Below, piece by piece: positions 10,773 through 23,600 of a DNA stretch of 64,000 nt. Location: the NCBI RefSeq assembly GCF_046630445.1, contig NC_092338.1, forward strand, positions 151,452,501 to 151,516,500. Reading direction: 5' to 3'. Within the stretch, counting starts at the first letter, position 1; each line of letters opens with the position of its first letter. The translations under genes and the position numbers were made by a program. The DNA is from Rutidosis leptorrhynchoides. Its lineage: Eukaryota; Streptophyta; Magnoliopsida; Asterales; Asteraceae. The notes under the pieces were generated by a model that saw nothing but the letters and a program-made list of their open reading frames with translations, had not been told where the DNA came from and ran no database searches.

Positions 10773-13700
10773 TGTAGTGACCCGAACTTTTCCATTTTTA
10801 TATATATTAATTGAGATTGATATTTACATGATTAAATGTTTCCAACATGTTAAGCAATCAAACTTGTTAAGACTTGATTAATTGAAATATGTTTCATATA
10901 GACAATTGACCACCCAAGTTGACCGGCGATTCACGAACGTTAAAACTTGTAAAAACGACATGACGATATATATATGGATATACATATGGTTAACATGAGA
11001 TTATGATAATTAAGTATCTCCATAAGTATATTAACAATGAGTTATATACATATAAACAAGACTACTAACTTAAGGATTTCGAAACGAGACATATATGTAA
11101 CGATTATCGTTGTAACGACATTTAAATGTATATATATCATATTAAGATATATTAATATATCATAATATCATGATAATATAATAATTTAACATCTCATTAG
11201 ATATAATAAACAATGGGTTAACAACATTAATTGAGATCGTTAACTTAAAGGTTTCAAAACAACACTTACATGTAACGACTAACGATGACTTAACGACTCA
11301 GTTAAAATGTATATACATGTAGTGTATTTAGATGTATTAAAATACTTTTGAAAGACTTCAAGACATATATCAAAACACTCATACTTAACGAAAATGGTTA
11401 CAGTTACTTTCCCATTCTTTTCTTTCATCAAGAATTCTAGTCGTATTCTTACCCGTATTATACACAGCTTCAAAACGTACTTACTATGGGTATATACCAA
11501 TAGGAACTAGCATGGGATTCCACTCTTGATTATGTCATGTATGACTAATCAATTTTAACTTCTACCATGAGCTAGTCAACTAACTAGAACTCCTTTTAAC
11601 CTCACTCACCACTCACCAATTACCACTCATCATTCACTTCATTTCACTTCCAATTCTCTTTCTAATTCTCTCTCAACACACACACACTATTATGAACGTA
11701 TTTTTCCAGTAGTTAATCATCATCTTCATCAAAAATCACTTCAAGAATCAAGCTATAATCATCATAGGAAGAACACTTCAAGAACACTTCAAAAATCCCT
11801 TCAAGTTTACTAATTTACTTCCAAGCTTTCTAATCCATTCCAAGTAATCATCTAAGATCAAGAAACCTTTTTTATATACAGTAGGTTATCTTTCTTATTC
11901 AAGGTAATATTCATATTCAAACTTTGATTCAATTTCTATAACTATAAACTATCTTAATTCGAGTAAAAATCTTACATGAACTTGTTTTTGTGTCATGATC
12001 CTACTTCAAGAACTTTCAAGCCATCCAAGATCCTTTGAAGCTAGATCATTTCTTGTCACTTCCAGTAGGTTTACCTACTAAACTTGAGGTAGTAATGATG
12101 TTCATAACATCATTCGATTCATATATATAAAACTATCTTATTCGAAGGTTTAAACTCGTAATCACTAGAACATAGTTTAGTTAATTCTAAACTTGTTCGC
12201 AAACAAAAGTTAATCCTTCTAACTTGACTTTTAAAATTAACTAAACACATGTTCTATATCTATATGATATGCTAACTTAATGATTTAAAACCTGAAAACA
12301 CGAAAAACACCGTAAAACCAGATTTACGCCGTCGTAGTAACACCGCGGGCTGTTTTGGGTTAGTTAATTAAAAACTATGATAAACTTTGATTTAAAAGTT
12401 GTTATTCTGAGAAAATGATTTTTATTATGAACATGAAACTATATCCAAAAATTATGGTTAAACTCAAAGTGGAAGTATGTTTTCTAAAATGGTCATCTAG
12501 ACGTCGTTCTTTCGACTGAAATGACTACCTTTACAAAAACGACTTGTAACTTATTTTTCTGACTATAAACCTATACTTTTTATGTTTAGATTCATAAAAT
12601 AGAGTTTAATATGAAACCATAGCAATTTGATTCACTCAAAACGGATTTAAAATGAAGAAGTTATGGGTAAAACAAGATTGGATAATTTTTCTCATTTTAG
12701 CTACGTGAAAATTGGTAACAAATCTATTCCAACCATAACTTAATCAACTTGTATTGTATATTATGTAATCTTGAGATACCATAGACACGTATACAATGTT
12801 TCGACCTATCATGTCGACACATCTATATATATTTCGGAACAACCATAGACACTCTATATGTGAATGTTGGAGTTAGCTATACAGGGTTGAGGTTGATTCC
12901 AAAATATATATAGTTTGAGTTGTGATCAATACTGAGATACGTATACACTGGGTCGTGGATTGATTCAAGATAATATTTATCAATTTATTTCTGTACATCT
13001 AACTGTGGACAACTAGTTGTAGATTACTAACGAGGACAGCTGACTTAATAAACTTAAAACATCAAAATATATTAAAAGTGTTGTAAATATATTTTGAACA
13101 TACTTTAATATATATGTATATATTGTTATAGGTTCGTGAATCAGCAGTGGCCAAGTCTTACTTCTCGACGAAGTAAAAATCTGTGAAAGTGAGTTATAGT
13201 CCCACTTTTAAAATCTAATATTTTTGGGATGAGAATACATGCAGGTTTTATAAATGATTTACAAAATAGACACAAGTACGTGAAACTACATTCTATGGTT
13301 GAATTATCGAAATCGAATATGCCCCTTTTTATTAAGTCTGGTAATCTAAGAATTAGGGAACAGACACCCTAATTGACGCGAATCCTAAAGATAGATCTAT
13401 TGGGCCTAACAAACCCCATCCAAAGTACTGGATGCTTTAGTACTTCGAAATTTATATCATATCCGAAGGGTGTCCCGGAATGATGGGGATATTCTTATAT
13501 TTGCATCTTGTTAATGTCGGTTACCAGGTGTTCACCATATGAATGATATTTATCTCTATGTATGGGATGTGTATTGAAATATGAAATATTGTGGTCTATT
13601 GTTAAGATTTGATATATATAGGTTAAACCTATAACTCACCAACATTTTTGTTGACGTTTAAAGCATGTTTATTCTCATGTGAATATAAAGAGCTTCCGCT

Positions 13701-14022
13701 GTTACATACTAAAATAAGGACAAGATTTGGAGTCCATGTTTGTATGATATTGTGTAAAAACTGCATTCAAGAAACTGATTTCGATGTAACATATTTGTAT
13801 TGTAAACCATTATGTAATGGTCGTGTGTAAACAGGATATTTTAGATTATCATTATTTGATAATCTACGTAAAGCTTTTTAAACCTTTATTTATGAAATAA
13901 AGGTTATGGTTTGTTTTAAAAATGAAAACAGTCTTTGAAAAACGTCTCATATAGAGGTCAAAACCTCGCAACTAAATCAATTAATATGGAACATTTTTAA
14001 TCAATAAGAACGGGACATTTCA
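10773..14022 (+). repeat. 5' LTR of element B (3250 bp)
   Basis: Starts TGTAGTGACCCGAAC and ends GGGACATTTCA. It has no ORF I would support. Near the 3' end lie two blocks also seen in the LTRs of D, E, G and H: CACCAACATTTTTGTTGACG near 13637 and the hairpin GAGGTCAAAACCTC near 13956. Confidence 0.95.
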
Positions 14023-14024
14023 GT

Positions 14025-14041
14025 TGGTATCCGAGCGTTGG
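14025..14041 (+). other. Primer binding site of element B (initiator tRNA-Met type)
   Basis: TGGTATCCGAGCGTTGG, two bases after the LTR end. The tRNA-iMet complement TGGTATCAGAGC is typical of chromoviruses; here one base differs. Confidence 0.85.
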
Positions 14042-14231
14042 TCTTAGAGAACCAGAATTTTGCATTAGTGTGTCTTATCGAGTTTGTTAGGATGCATTAG
14101 TGAGTCTGAACTTCGACCGTGTTTACTTGAAAAATGATTGCTTAACAAATTTTGTTGGAAACTATATATTTTTAACATGTGAATATTATGTGATATATTA
14201 ATCTCTTAACGCGTTTGATATTATGTGATAG

Positions 14232-14846
14232 ATGTCTACCTCTAGAACAAGTCCCATTGACTCACCTAATAATAATGAAGAGTCAAATGTAAATTGGAAT
14301 GATTCGTGGACTGATTCACAAGTTCCCGAAGAGGAACCGAAAGAAGAGTCGGAACCGAAAGAAGAATCGGAACCGGAAGAAGAATCGGAACCGGATGAAG
14401 AAATAGAACCGGTGGGGGAAATAATAAAACAGTTAAGTAAAAGAAAATCCTCAACCAACCGACCAAGGTTAATTATGTTCAATGGTGTTTCCGCCAAGGA
14501 AGCAAAATATTGGGAGGATTACCAATTCTCCGATGAATCGGATTCCGACGAGAATTCCGATGATGTTATAGAAATTACCCCAACTGAATTTAAAAAGGCA
14601 AAAGAAAATAATAAGGGAAAGGGCATAAAAATAGAGAAATCTAATTCCAACCCCGATGAACTTTATATGTATCGTCAACCCCCGAAGTCCTTAAGTTGTA
14701 ATAATGACCCGGGAACCTCTAAACCACCAGGTTTTTCTAAACCAATGTGGAAAACGACGGATCGTATTAGGGGAACATCATATATCCCTAGAAACTTGGC
14801 AAAACGAACCAAAACCAAAGAAGAAGAAACAAGCGAGTCGGAATAA
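14232..14846 (+). CDS. Acidic repeat ORF of element B, function unknown
   Basis: Intact 204-codon ATG frame between PBS and gag. The N-terminal third is Ser/Asn/Glu-rich and contains about five copies of an octapeptide-like repeat (EPKEESEP, EPEEESEP), followed by a basic segment QLSKRKSSTNRPR, a second acidic patch (DESDSDENSDD) and a Lys/Arg/Pro-rich C-terminus ending in KTKEEETSESE. It has no transmembrane segment, zinc motif or recognisable enzyme fold and is probably largely disordered. I do not recognise a family. Its intact state next to a broken gag-pol, and its place beside the F-box ORF, suggest both belong to one transcript leader. A role in packaging, chromatin or host interaction would be speculation. 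Confidence 0.55.
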   Translation: MSTSRTSPIDSPNNNEESNVNWNDSWTDSQVPEEEPKEESEPKEESEPEEESEPDEEIEPVGEIIKQLSKRKSSTNRPRLIMFNGVSAKEAKYWEDYQFSDESDSDENSDDVIEITPTEFKKAKENNKGKGIKIEKSNSNPDELYMYRQPPKSLSCNNDPGTSKPPGFSKPMWKTTDRIRGTSYIPRNLAKRTKTKEEETSESE

Positions 14847-15036
14847 GATAGTTGTATTCGTGTGGTGTAGTATATGTAATATAGTGTGCTTATGCTTTAT
14901 GATATATGTAAAAATTGCTTGTATTAATAAGTATTTTTATTTTTATTTTTTTATGAATCTAACTCTTGTCTATTTTACAGTATAAAAACACAAAATTGAT
15001 AGACAACCCAATATTTTAAGTGACCTACCCGGAGAC
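14847..15036 (+). other. Spacer between the acidic ORF and the F-box ORF, possible intron
   Basis: AT-rich and pyrimidine-rich toward its end, with CTTGTCTATTTTACAG at 14965-14980, a strong match to a plant 3' splice site. A GTAGTATATGT donor candidate lies near 14871. The frame just after the acceptor meets a TAA at 14983, so simple joining to the F-box frame does not work; the signal may be a relic. Confidence 0.3.
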
Positions 15037-15678
15037 ATGATTGATGAAATCTTGTCTAGAGTCGGTCAGAATTCTTCGGCACAACTATTTAAGGCGAGAT
15101 CAGTTTGTAAGACATTCGAAGAACGTTCCAAGAATGCCTTGGTTTATAAAAGGCTTTCGTTCGAAAGATGGGGGATATCACATTGGGAAATCCATAAGTT
15201 ACGATGTGTTTACTTTGACGCATATATTGCGGGGAACCCAAATGCTATTTTACGCAATGGGTTAAGAAATTATTTTGACTCAATATATCCGAATATTGGA
15301 CTTCGTGATTTAGAAAAAGCAGCTAACATGCAACATAAAGAAGCATGTTATGCTTACGGATTAGTAATGTTCGCTTCTCACCAAAGTGAGAACAAGAACA
15401 TCGGCCTACAACTATTAAACAAAACGTTCCCACAAGTGACGGAGTCGGTAATTGGGGTAAGAAATGAGGTTTTTAGATTGTTACGGGACTGTTGGACATT
15501 ACGTAACCCTCGTCCCTTTGACGACGTTACAACACGCTGTCTTATCAACGGCCATAACGGTTATGTTCCACAAGACCAAGGATGGGAAGTAGTCCTAGTA
15601 AAACCAGAATGCATGACTTGTTTCTGGACGTATGAATTACGTGTCTTTATTGCCTTTGCTGAACGACTTGTGTACTAG
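15037..15678 (+). CDS. F-box-like protein captured by element B
   Basis: Intact 213-codon frame. The reading upstream of the first ATG already gives ILSDLPGD, so the full F-box core LPGDMIDEILSRV ... LFKARSVCKTF spans about 15025-15117; the true start is therefore upstream, non-AUG or lost (stop at 14983-14985). F-box proteins bind SKP1 and deliver targets to SCF ubiquitin ligases. The part beyond the F-box, with RNPEAL-like NPNAILRNGLRNYF, GLRDLEKAANMQHKEACYAYGLVMF and a Cys-rich C-terminus, resembles the plant At2g35280-like F-box group with a Sel1-like repeat. It sits on the sense strand between PBS and gag with no stop or frameshift, whereas gag-pol downstream is dead. Capture of a host gene by the element family is the best explanation; a domesticated viral factor is an alternative. 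Confidence 0.72.
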   Translation: MIDEILSRVGQNSSAQLFKARSVCKTFEERSKNALVYKRLSFERWGISHWEIHKLRCVYFDAYIAGNPNAILRNGLRNYFDSIYPNIGLRDLEKAANMQHKEACYAYGLVMFASHQSENKNIGLQLLNKTFPQVTESVIGVRNEVFRLLRDCWTLRNPRPFDDVTTRCLINGHNGYVPQDQGWEVVLVKPECMTCFWTYELRVFIAFAERLVY

Positions 15679-16019
15679 CTAGAATTATCTTCACAACTAT
15701 CTTGTATCAAAGTTATTGTGTGCTATATTTCATGCTTTATGTAAAATAAGCGGTATTGTAAGTTTGTAAAATATTGTATAAAAGTTTGAACGCGAAATAT
15801 TATTATAATCAGTTTTTCATATAGAATTGTAGTAGTTGAATTGTATATTAGTTACTAAGTATGAACTTAACGGGTAGGTACTACCCGAATTTAAACTTAT
15901 AAAACGCTAATATGAAGAAAAAGCTTTTATAAATGAGTTCATATTATGCTACGAAATACTATTAACTACTCTTAATATTCTGTATGATTAACTTGTTCCA
16001 TTTGACTATTTTGAAGGAA
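15679..16019 (+). other. Spacer before gag of element B with an internal PPT-like hairpin motif
   Basis: At about 15869-15897 lies AACGGGTAGGTACTACCCG. AACGGGTAGGTAC is identical to the tract directly before the 3' LTR (20601-20613), and the following TACCCGAATTTAAAC resembles an LTR start. CGGGTA and TACCCG can pair in a short hairpin. Otherwise AT-rich and without an ORF. Confidence 0.55.
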
Positions 16020-17300
16020 ATGGCACCGACTACTCGACACACCGTGAATATGAATGAAGAGGAATTCCGTACTTTTCTAGCTTCAAACATAGCCGCAGTA
16101 CAGGCTGCGCTACATACCAACAATAACCTTGGATCGAGCAGTACAGTAAATCGTGTAGGATGCACCTACAAAGAATTCACTGCCTGCAAACCTTTGGAAT
16201 TTGATGGAACCGAAGGAACGATCTGATTGAAACGGTGGACCGAGAAGGTCGAATCGGTGTTTGCCATTAGTAAGTGTACTGAAGAGGACAAAGTAAAGTA
16301 CGCTACGCATACCTTCACAGGTTCTGCGTTAACATGGTGGAATACCTATCTAGAGTAAGTGGGACAAGACGATGCTTACGCACTACCGTGGTCAGCATTC
16401 AAGCACTTGATGAACGAGAAGTACCGTCCCAGAACCGAGGTCAATAAGCTCAAGATAGAACTTAGAGGGTTACGAACCCAAGGATTTGATATTACCACGT
16501 ACGAAAGACGATTCACAGAATTGTGCCTATTGTGTCCGGGAGCATTCGAAGATGAGGAAGAGAAGATCGACGCGTTTGTGAAAGGATTACCGGAAAGAAT
16601 CCAAGAAGATATAAGTTCACACGAGCCCGCCTCCATACAACAGGCATGTAGAATGGATCACAAACTCGTGAACCAGATTGAAGAAAGAATTAAAGAACAG
16701 ACTGCTGAAGAGGCCAATGTGAAGCAAGTCAAAAGAAAGTGGGAGGAAAACGGTGATAAGAATCACCAATACAACAACAACAGCAATTATAACAATAATC
16801 GCAACAATTATCCCAACAATCGCAACATCAATCGCAACTACAACAAACGGCCCAACAACAACAACAACAACAGCAACTACAACAATCATCCCAACAACAA
16901 TAATAACCGCAACAACAACAACAATCAGAAGCAGCTATGCCAAAGGTGTGAAAAGTATCACTCGGGGTTCTGCACCAAATTTTGCAACAAGTGTAAAAGA
17001 AATGGTCATAGCACGGCGAAGTGTGAGGTCTACGGACCAGGGGTTAATAGAGCGAAAGGAACAAATGGTGTCGGAACGAGTAATGGCGGAGGAAGTAGTG
17101 TTGGAGCAAGTTATGCCAATGTAGTTTGTTATAAATGTGGAAAACCGGGCCACATTATTAGAAATTGCCTGAACCAGGAGAACACGAATGGACAAGGCCG
17201 CGGAAGAGTTTTCAATATTAATGCGGCAGAGGCACAGCAAGACCCGGAGCTTGTTACGGGTACGTTTCTTATTGACAATAAATCTGCTTACGTTTTATTT
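16020..17300 (+). pseudogene. gag: gag of element B, broken by two stops
   Basis: The ATG at 16020 (MAPTTRHTVNMNEEEF) starts the chromovirus Gag. TGA at 16224 and TAA at 16356 interrupt the capsid domain, whose best part runs 16359-16700 with YERRFTELCLLCPG and EEKIDAFVKGLP. A long Asn-rich low-complexity stretch (about 16770-16925, CAA/AAC runs) follows, then two nucleocapsid zinc knuckles: [14 protein letters not shown] near 16984 and [14 protein letters not shown] near 17128, both C-X2-C-X4-H-X4-C. The same region in element G is open, which confirms the stops as lesions of this copy. Confidence 0.85.
16770..16930. repeat. CAA/AAC low-complexity tract in B gag
   Basis: Encodes a poly-Asn region between capsid and zinc knuckles. 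The same tract is seen at 63840-64000 in G with different repeat counts, so it evolves by slippage. Confidence 0.85.
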
Positions 17301-20300
17301 GATTCGGGTGAGGATAGAAGCTATATGAGTAGAGATTTTTGTGCTAAATTAAGTTGTCCATTGACGCCTTTGGATAGTAAATTTTTACTCGAATTAGCAA
17401 ATGGTAAATTAATTTCAGCAGATAATATATGTCGGAATCGAGAAATTAAACTGGTTAGCGAAACATTTAAGATTGACTTGATACCAGTAGAGTTAGGGAG
17501 TTTTGATGTGATAATCGGTATGGACTGGTTGAAAGAAGTGAAAGCAGAGATCGTTTGTTACAAAAATGCAATTCGCATTATACGAGAAAAATGAAAACCC
17601 TTAATGGTGTACGGAGAAAAGGGCAACACGAAGCTACATCTTATTAGTAATTTGAAGGCACAAAAACTAATAAGAAAAGGTTGCTATGCTATTCTAGCAC
17701 ACGTCGAGAAAGTACAAACTGAAGAAAAGAACATCAATGATGTTCCCATTGCAAAAGAATTTCCCGATGTATTTCTGAAAGAATTACCGGGATTACCCCC
17801 ACATCGATCCGTTGAATTTCAAATAGATCTTGTACCAGGAGCTGCACCAATAGCTCGTGCTCCTTACAGACTCGCACCCGGCGAGATGAAAGAACTGCAA
17901 AGCCAATTACAAGAACTTTTAGAGCGTGGTTTCATTCGACCAAGCACATCACCGTGGGGAGCTCCTGTTTTGTTTGTCAAGAAGAAAGATGGTACATTCA
18001 GGTTGTGTATCGACTACCGAGAGTTGAACAAACTTACCATCAAGAACCGCTACCCACTACCGAGAATCGATGACTTATTTGATCAACTACAAGGCTCGTC
18101 TGTTATTCAAAGATTGACTTACGTTCCGGGTATCATCAAATGCGGGTGAAAGAAGATGATATTCCAAAGACTGCTTTCAGAACACGTTACGGGTTTTTGG
18201 TCATGCCATTTGGTTTAACTAATGCACCAGCTGTGTTCATGGACCTTATGAACCGAGTGTGTGGACCATACCTTGACAAGTTTGTCATTATTTTCATTGA
18301 TGACATACTTATTTACTCAAAGAATTACCAAGAACACGGTGAACATTTGAGAAAGGTGTTAGAAGTATTGAGGAAGGAAGAATTGTACGCTAAGTTTTCA
18401 AAGTGTGCATTTTGGTTGGAAGAAGTTCAATTCCTCGGTCACATAGTGAACAAAGAAGGTATTAAGGTGTATCCGGCAAAGATAGAAACTGTTGAAAAGT
18501 GGGAAACCCCGAAAACTCCGAAACACATACGCCAGTTTTTAGGACTAGCTGGTTACTACAGAAGGTTCATCCAAGACTTTTCCAGAATAGCAAAACCCTT
18601 GACTGCATTAACGCATAAAGGGAAGAAATTTGAATGGAATGATGAACAAGAGAAAGCGTTTTAGTTATTGAAGAAAAAGCTAACTACGGCACCTATATTG
18701 TCATTGCCTGAAGGGAATGATGATTTTGTGATTTATTGTGACGCATCAAAGCAAGGTCTCGGTTATGTATTAATGCAACGAACAAAGGTGATTGCTTATG
18801 CGTCTAGACAATTGAAGATTCACGAACAAAATTATACAACGCATGATTTGGAATTAGGCGCGGTTGTTTTTGCATTAAAGACTTGGAGGCACTACTTATA
18901 TGGGGTCAAAAGTATTATATATACCGACCACAAAAGTCTTCAACACATATTTAATCAGAAACAACTGAATATGAGGCAGCGTAGGTGGATTGAATTGTTG
19001 AATGATTACGACTTTGAGATTCGTTACCACCCGGGGAAGGCAAATGTGGTAGCCGACGCCTTGAGCAGGAAGGACAGAGAACCCATTCGAGTAAAATCTA
19101 TGAATATAATGATTCACAATAACCTTACTACTCAAATAAAGGAGGCGCAACAAGGAGTTTTAAAAGAGGGAAATTTAAAGGATGAAATACCCAAAGGATC
19201 GGAGCAGCATCTTAATATTCGAGAAGACGGAACCCGGTATAGGGCTGAAAGGATTTGGGTACCAAAATTTGTAGATAAGAGAGAAATGGTACTTAGAGAA
19301 GCTCATAAAACCAGATACTCAATACATCCTGGAACGGGGAAGATGTACAAGGATCTCAAGAAACATTTTTGGTGGCCGGGTATGAAAGCCGATGTTGCTA
19401 AATACGTAGGAGAATGTTTGACGTGTTCTAAGGTCAAAGCTGAGCATCAGAAACCATCAGGTCTACTTCAACAATCCGAAATCCCAAAATGGAAATGGGA
19501 AAACATTACCATGGATTTCATCACTAAATTGCCAAGGACTGCAAGTGGTTTTGATACTATTTGGGTAATAGTTGATCGTCTCACCAAATCAGCACACTTC
19601 CTGCCAATAAGAGAAGATGACAAGATGGAGAAGTTAGCACGACTGTATTTGAAGGAAGTCGTCTCCAGACATGGAATACCAATCTCTATTATCTCTGATA
19701 GGGATGGCAGATTTATTTCAAGATTCTGGCAGACATTACAGCAAGCATTAGGAACTCGTCTAGACATGAGTACTGCCTATCATCCACAAACTGATGGGCA
19801 GAGCGAAAGGACGATACAAACGATTGAAGACATGCTACGAGCATGTGTTATTGATTTCGGAAACAGTTGGGATCGACATCTACCGTTAGCAGAATTTTCC
19901 TACAACAACAGCTACCATTCAAGCATTGAGATGGCGCCGTTTGAAGCACTTTATGGTAGAAAGTGCAGGTCTTCGATTTGTTGGAGTGAAGTGGGGGAGA
20001 GACAGATTACGGGTCCGGAGATTATACAAGAAACTACCGAGAAGATCATCCAAATTCAACAACGGTTGAAAACCGCCCAAAGTCGACAAAAGAGCTACGC
20101 TGACATTAAAAGAAAAGATATAGAATTTGAAATTGGAGAGATGGTCATGCTTAAAGTTGCACCTTGGAAAGGCGTTGTTCGATTTGGTAAACGAGGAAAA
20201 TTAAATCCAAGGCATATTGGACCATTCAAGATTATTGATCGTGTCGGACCAGTAGCTTACCGACTTGGGTTACCTCAACAACTCGCGGCTGTACATAACA

Positions 20301-20578
20301 CTTTCCACGTCTCGAATTTGAAGAAATGTTTTACTAAAGAAGATCTCACTATTCCGTTAGATGAAATCCAAATCCACGAAAAACTCCAATTCATCGAAGA
20401 ACCCGTCGAAATAATGGATCGTGAGGTTAAAAGACTTAAGCAAAACAAAATACCAATTGTTAAGGTTCGATGGAATGCTCGTAGAGGACTCGAGTTCACC
20501 TGGGAGCATGAAGATCAGATGAAGAAGAAATACCCGCATCTATTTCCAGAAGATTCGTCAACACCTTCAACAGCTTAA
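17301..20578 (+). pseudogene. pol: PR-RT-RNase H-IN-chromodomain of element B, broken
   Basis: Retropepsin motif DSG at 17301-17309, followed by Glu where G has Ala. RT palm motif FIDD near 18293, RNase H with CDASKQGLG and YTDHKSL, integrase HHCC part near 19320-19440 and core with [16 protein letters not shown] and [10 protein letters not shown]. The last ~90 codons ([20 protein letters not shown] to [16 protein letters not shown]) are the chromodomain-like tail that directs chromoviruses to heterochromatin. Compared with G there is TGA for Gly at 17592, a one-base deletion in RT near 18100, a nine-base in-frame loss (His-Tyr-Glu) near 18191 and TAG for Gln at 18662. The last third (18668-20578) is open for 636 codons. 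Confidence 0.92.
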
Positions 20579-20613
20579 AATTTCGGGACGAAATTTATTT
20601 AACGGGTAGGTAC
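20579..20613 (+). other. 3' untranslated stub and plus-strand priming tract of element B
   Basis: 35 bases between the pol stop and the 3' LTR, containing TTTCGGGACGAAATTT (imperfect inverted repeat) and AACGGGTAGGTAC immediately before TGTAGTG. D, E and G have the same arrangement, so this is the family's plus-strand priming region even though it is not purely purine. Confidence 0.8.
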
Positions 20614-23600
20614 TGTAGTGACCCGAACTTTTCCATGTTTATATATATTAATTGAGATTGATATTTACATGTTTAAATGTTTCCAACATGTTAAGCAATC
20701 AAACTTGTTAAGACTTGATTAATTGAAATATGTTTCATATAGACAATTGACCACCCAAGTTGACCGGCGATTCACGAACGTTAAAACTTGTAAAAACGAC
20801 ATGACGATATATATATGGATATACATATGGTTAACATGAGATTATGATAAGTAAGTATCTCCATAAGTATATTAACAATGAGTTATATACATATAAACAA
20901 GACTACTAACTTAAGGATTTCGAAACGAGACATATATGTAACGATTATCGTTGTAACGACATTTAAATGTATATATATCATATTAAGATATATTAATATA
21001 TCATAATATCATGATAATATAATAATTTAACATCTCATTAGATATAATAAACAATGGGTTAACAATATTAATTGAGATCGTTAACTTAAAGGTTTCAAAA
21101 CAACACTTACATGTAACGACTAACGATGACTTAACGACTCAGTTAAAATGTATATACATGTAGTGTATTTAGATGTATTAAAATACTTTTGGAAGACTTC
21201 AAGACATATATCAAAACACTCATACTTAACGAAAATGGTTACAGTTACTTTCCCATTCTTTTCTTTCATCAAGAATTCTAGTCGTATTCTTACCCGTATT
21301 ATACAAAGCTTCAAAACGTACTTACTATGGGTATATACCAATAGGAACTAGCATGGGATTCCACTCTTGATTATGTCATGTATGACTAATCAATTTTAAC
21401 TTCTACCATGAGCTAGTCAACTAACTAGAACTCCTTTTAACCCCACTCACCACTCACCAATTACCACTCATCATTCACTTCATCTCACTTCCAATTCTCT
21501 TTCTAATTCTCTCTCAACACACACACACTATTATGAACGTATTTTTCCAGTAGTTAATCATCATCTTCATCAAAAATCACTTCAAGAATCAAGCTATAAT
21601 CATCATAGGAAGAACACTTCAAGAACACTTCAAAAATCCCTTCAAGTTTACTAATTTACTTCCAAGCTTTCTAATCCATTCCAAGTAATCATCTAAGATC
21701 AAGAAACCTTTGTTATATACAGTAGGTTATCTTTCTTATTCAAGGTAATATTCATATTCAAACTTTGATTCAATTTCTATAACTATAAACTATCTTAATT
21801 CGAGTAAAAATCTTACTTGAACTTGTTTTTGTGTCATGATCCTACTTCAAGAACTTTCAAGCCATCCAAGATCCTTTGAAGCTAGATCATTTCTTGTCAC
21901 TTCCAGTAGGTTTACCTACTAAACTTGAGGTAGTAATGATGTTCATAACATCATTCGATTCATATATATAAAACTATCTTATTCGAAGGTTTAAACTCGT
22001 AATCACTAGAACATAGTTTAGTTAATTCTAAACTTGTTCGCAAACAAAAGTTAATCCTTCTAACTTGACTTTTAAAATTAACTAAACACATGTTATATAT
22101 CTATATGATATGCTAACTTAATGATTTAAAACCTGGAAACACGAAAAACACCGTAAAACCAGATTTACGCCGTCGTAGTAACACCGCGGGCTGTTTTGGG
22201 TTAGTTAATTAAAAACTATGATAAACTTTGATTTAAAAGTTGTTATTCTGAGAAAATTATTTTTATTATGGACATGAAACTATATCCAAAAATTATGGTT
22301 AAACTCAAAGTGGAAGTATGTTTTCTAAAATGGTCATCTAGACGTCGTTCTTTCGACTGAAATGACTACCTTTACAAAAACGACTTGTAACTTATTTTTC
22401 TGACTATAAACCTATACTTTTTCTGTTTAGATTCATAAAATATTGTTCAATATGAAACCATAGCAATTTGATTCACTCAAAACGGATTTAAAATGAAGAA
22501 GTTATGGGTAAAACAAGATTGGATAATTTTTCTCATTTTAGCTACGTGAAAATTGGTAACAAATCTATTCCAACCATAACTTAATCAACTTGTATTGTAT
22601 ATTATGTAATCTTGAGATACCATAGACACGTATACAATGTTTCGACCTATCATGTCGACACATCTATATATATTTCGGAACAACCATAGACACTCTATAT
22701 GTGAATGTTGGAGTTAGCTATACAGGGTTGAGGTTGATTCCAAAATATATATAGTTTGAGTTGTGATCAATACTGAGATATGTATACACTGGGTCGTGGA
22801 TTGATTCAAGATAATATTTATCGATTTATTTCTGTACATCTAACTGTGGACAACTAGTTGTAGGTTACTAACGAGGACAGCTGACTTAATAAACTTAAAA
22901 CATCAAAATATATTAAAAGTGTTGTAAATATATTTTGAACATACTTTAATATATATGTATATATTGTTATAGATTCGTGAATCAGCAGTGGCCAAGTCTT
23001 ACTTCTCGAAGAAGTAAAAATCTGTGAAAGTGAGTTATAGTCCCACTTTTAAAATCTAATATTTTTGGGATGAGAATACATGCAGGTTTTATAAATGATT
23101 TACAAAATAGACACAAGTACGTGAAACTACATTCTATGGTTGAATTATCGAAATCGAATATGCCCCTTTTTATTAAGTCTGGTAATCTAAGAATTAGGGA
23201 ACAGACACCCTAATTGACGCGAATCCTAAAGATAGATCTATTGGGCCTAACAAACCCCATCCAAAGTACTGGATGCTTTAGTACTTCGAAATTTATATCA
23301 TATCCGAAGGGTGTCCCGGAATGATGGGGATATTCTTATATATGCATCTTGTTAATGTCGGTTACCAGGTGTTCACCATATGAATGATTTTTATCTCTAT
23401 GTATGGGATGTGTATTGAAAAATGAAATCTTGTGGTCTATTGTTACGATTTGATATATATATGTTAAACCTATAACTCACCAACATTTTTGTTGACGTTT
23501 AAAGCATGTTTATTCTCAGGTGAATATTAAGAGCTTCCGCTGTTGCATACTAAAATAAGGACAAGATTTGGAGTCCATGTTTGTATGATATTGTGTAAAA

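Noticed and set aside
11279..11500. 73-codon - strand ORF found twice (also near 21120)
   Set aside because: Repeated only because it lies in both LTRs of B; the same region of G's LTR does not keep the frame convincingly.
16753..17124. Thr-rich + strand ORF and the opposite Val-rich ORFs over B gag
   Set aside because: Alternate-frame shadows of the CAA/AAC tract in gag.
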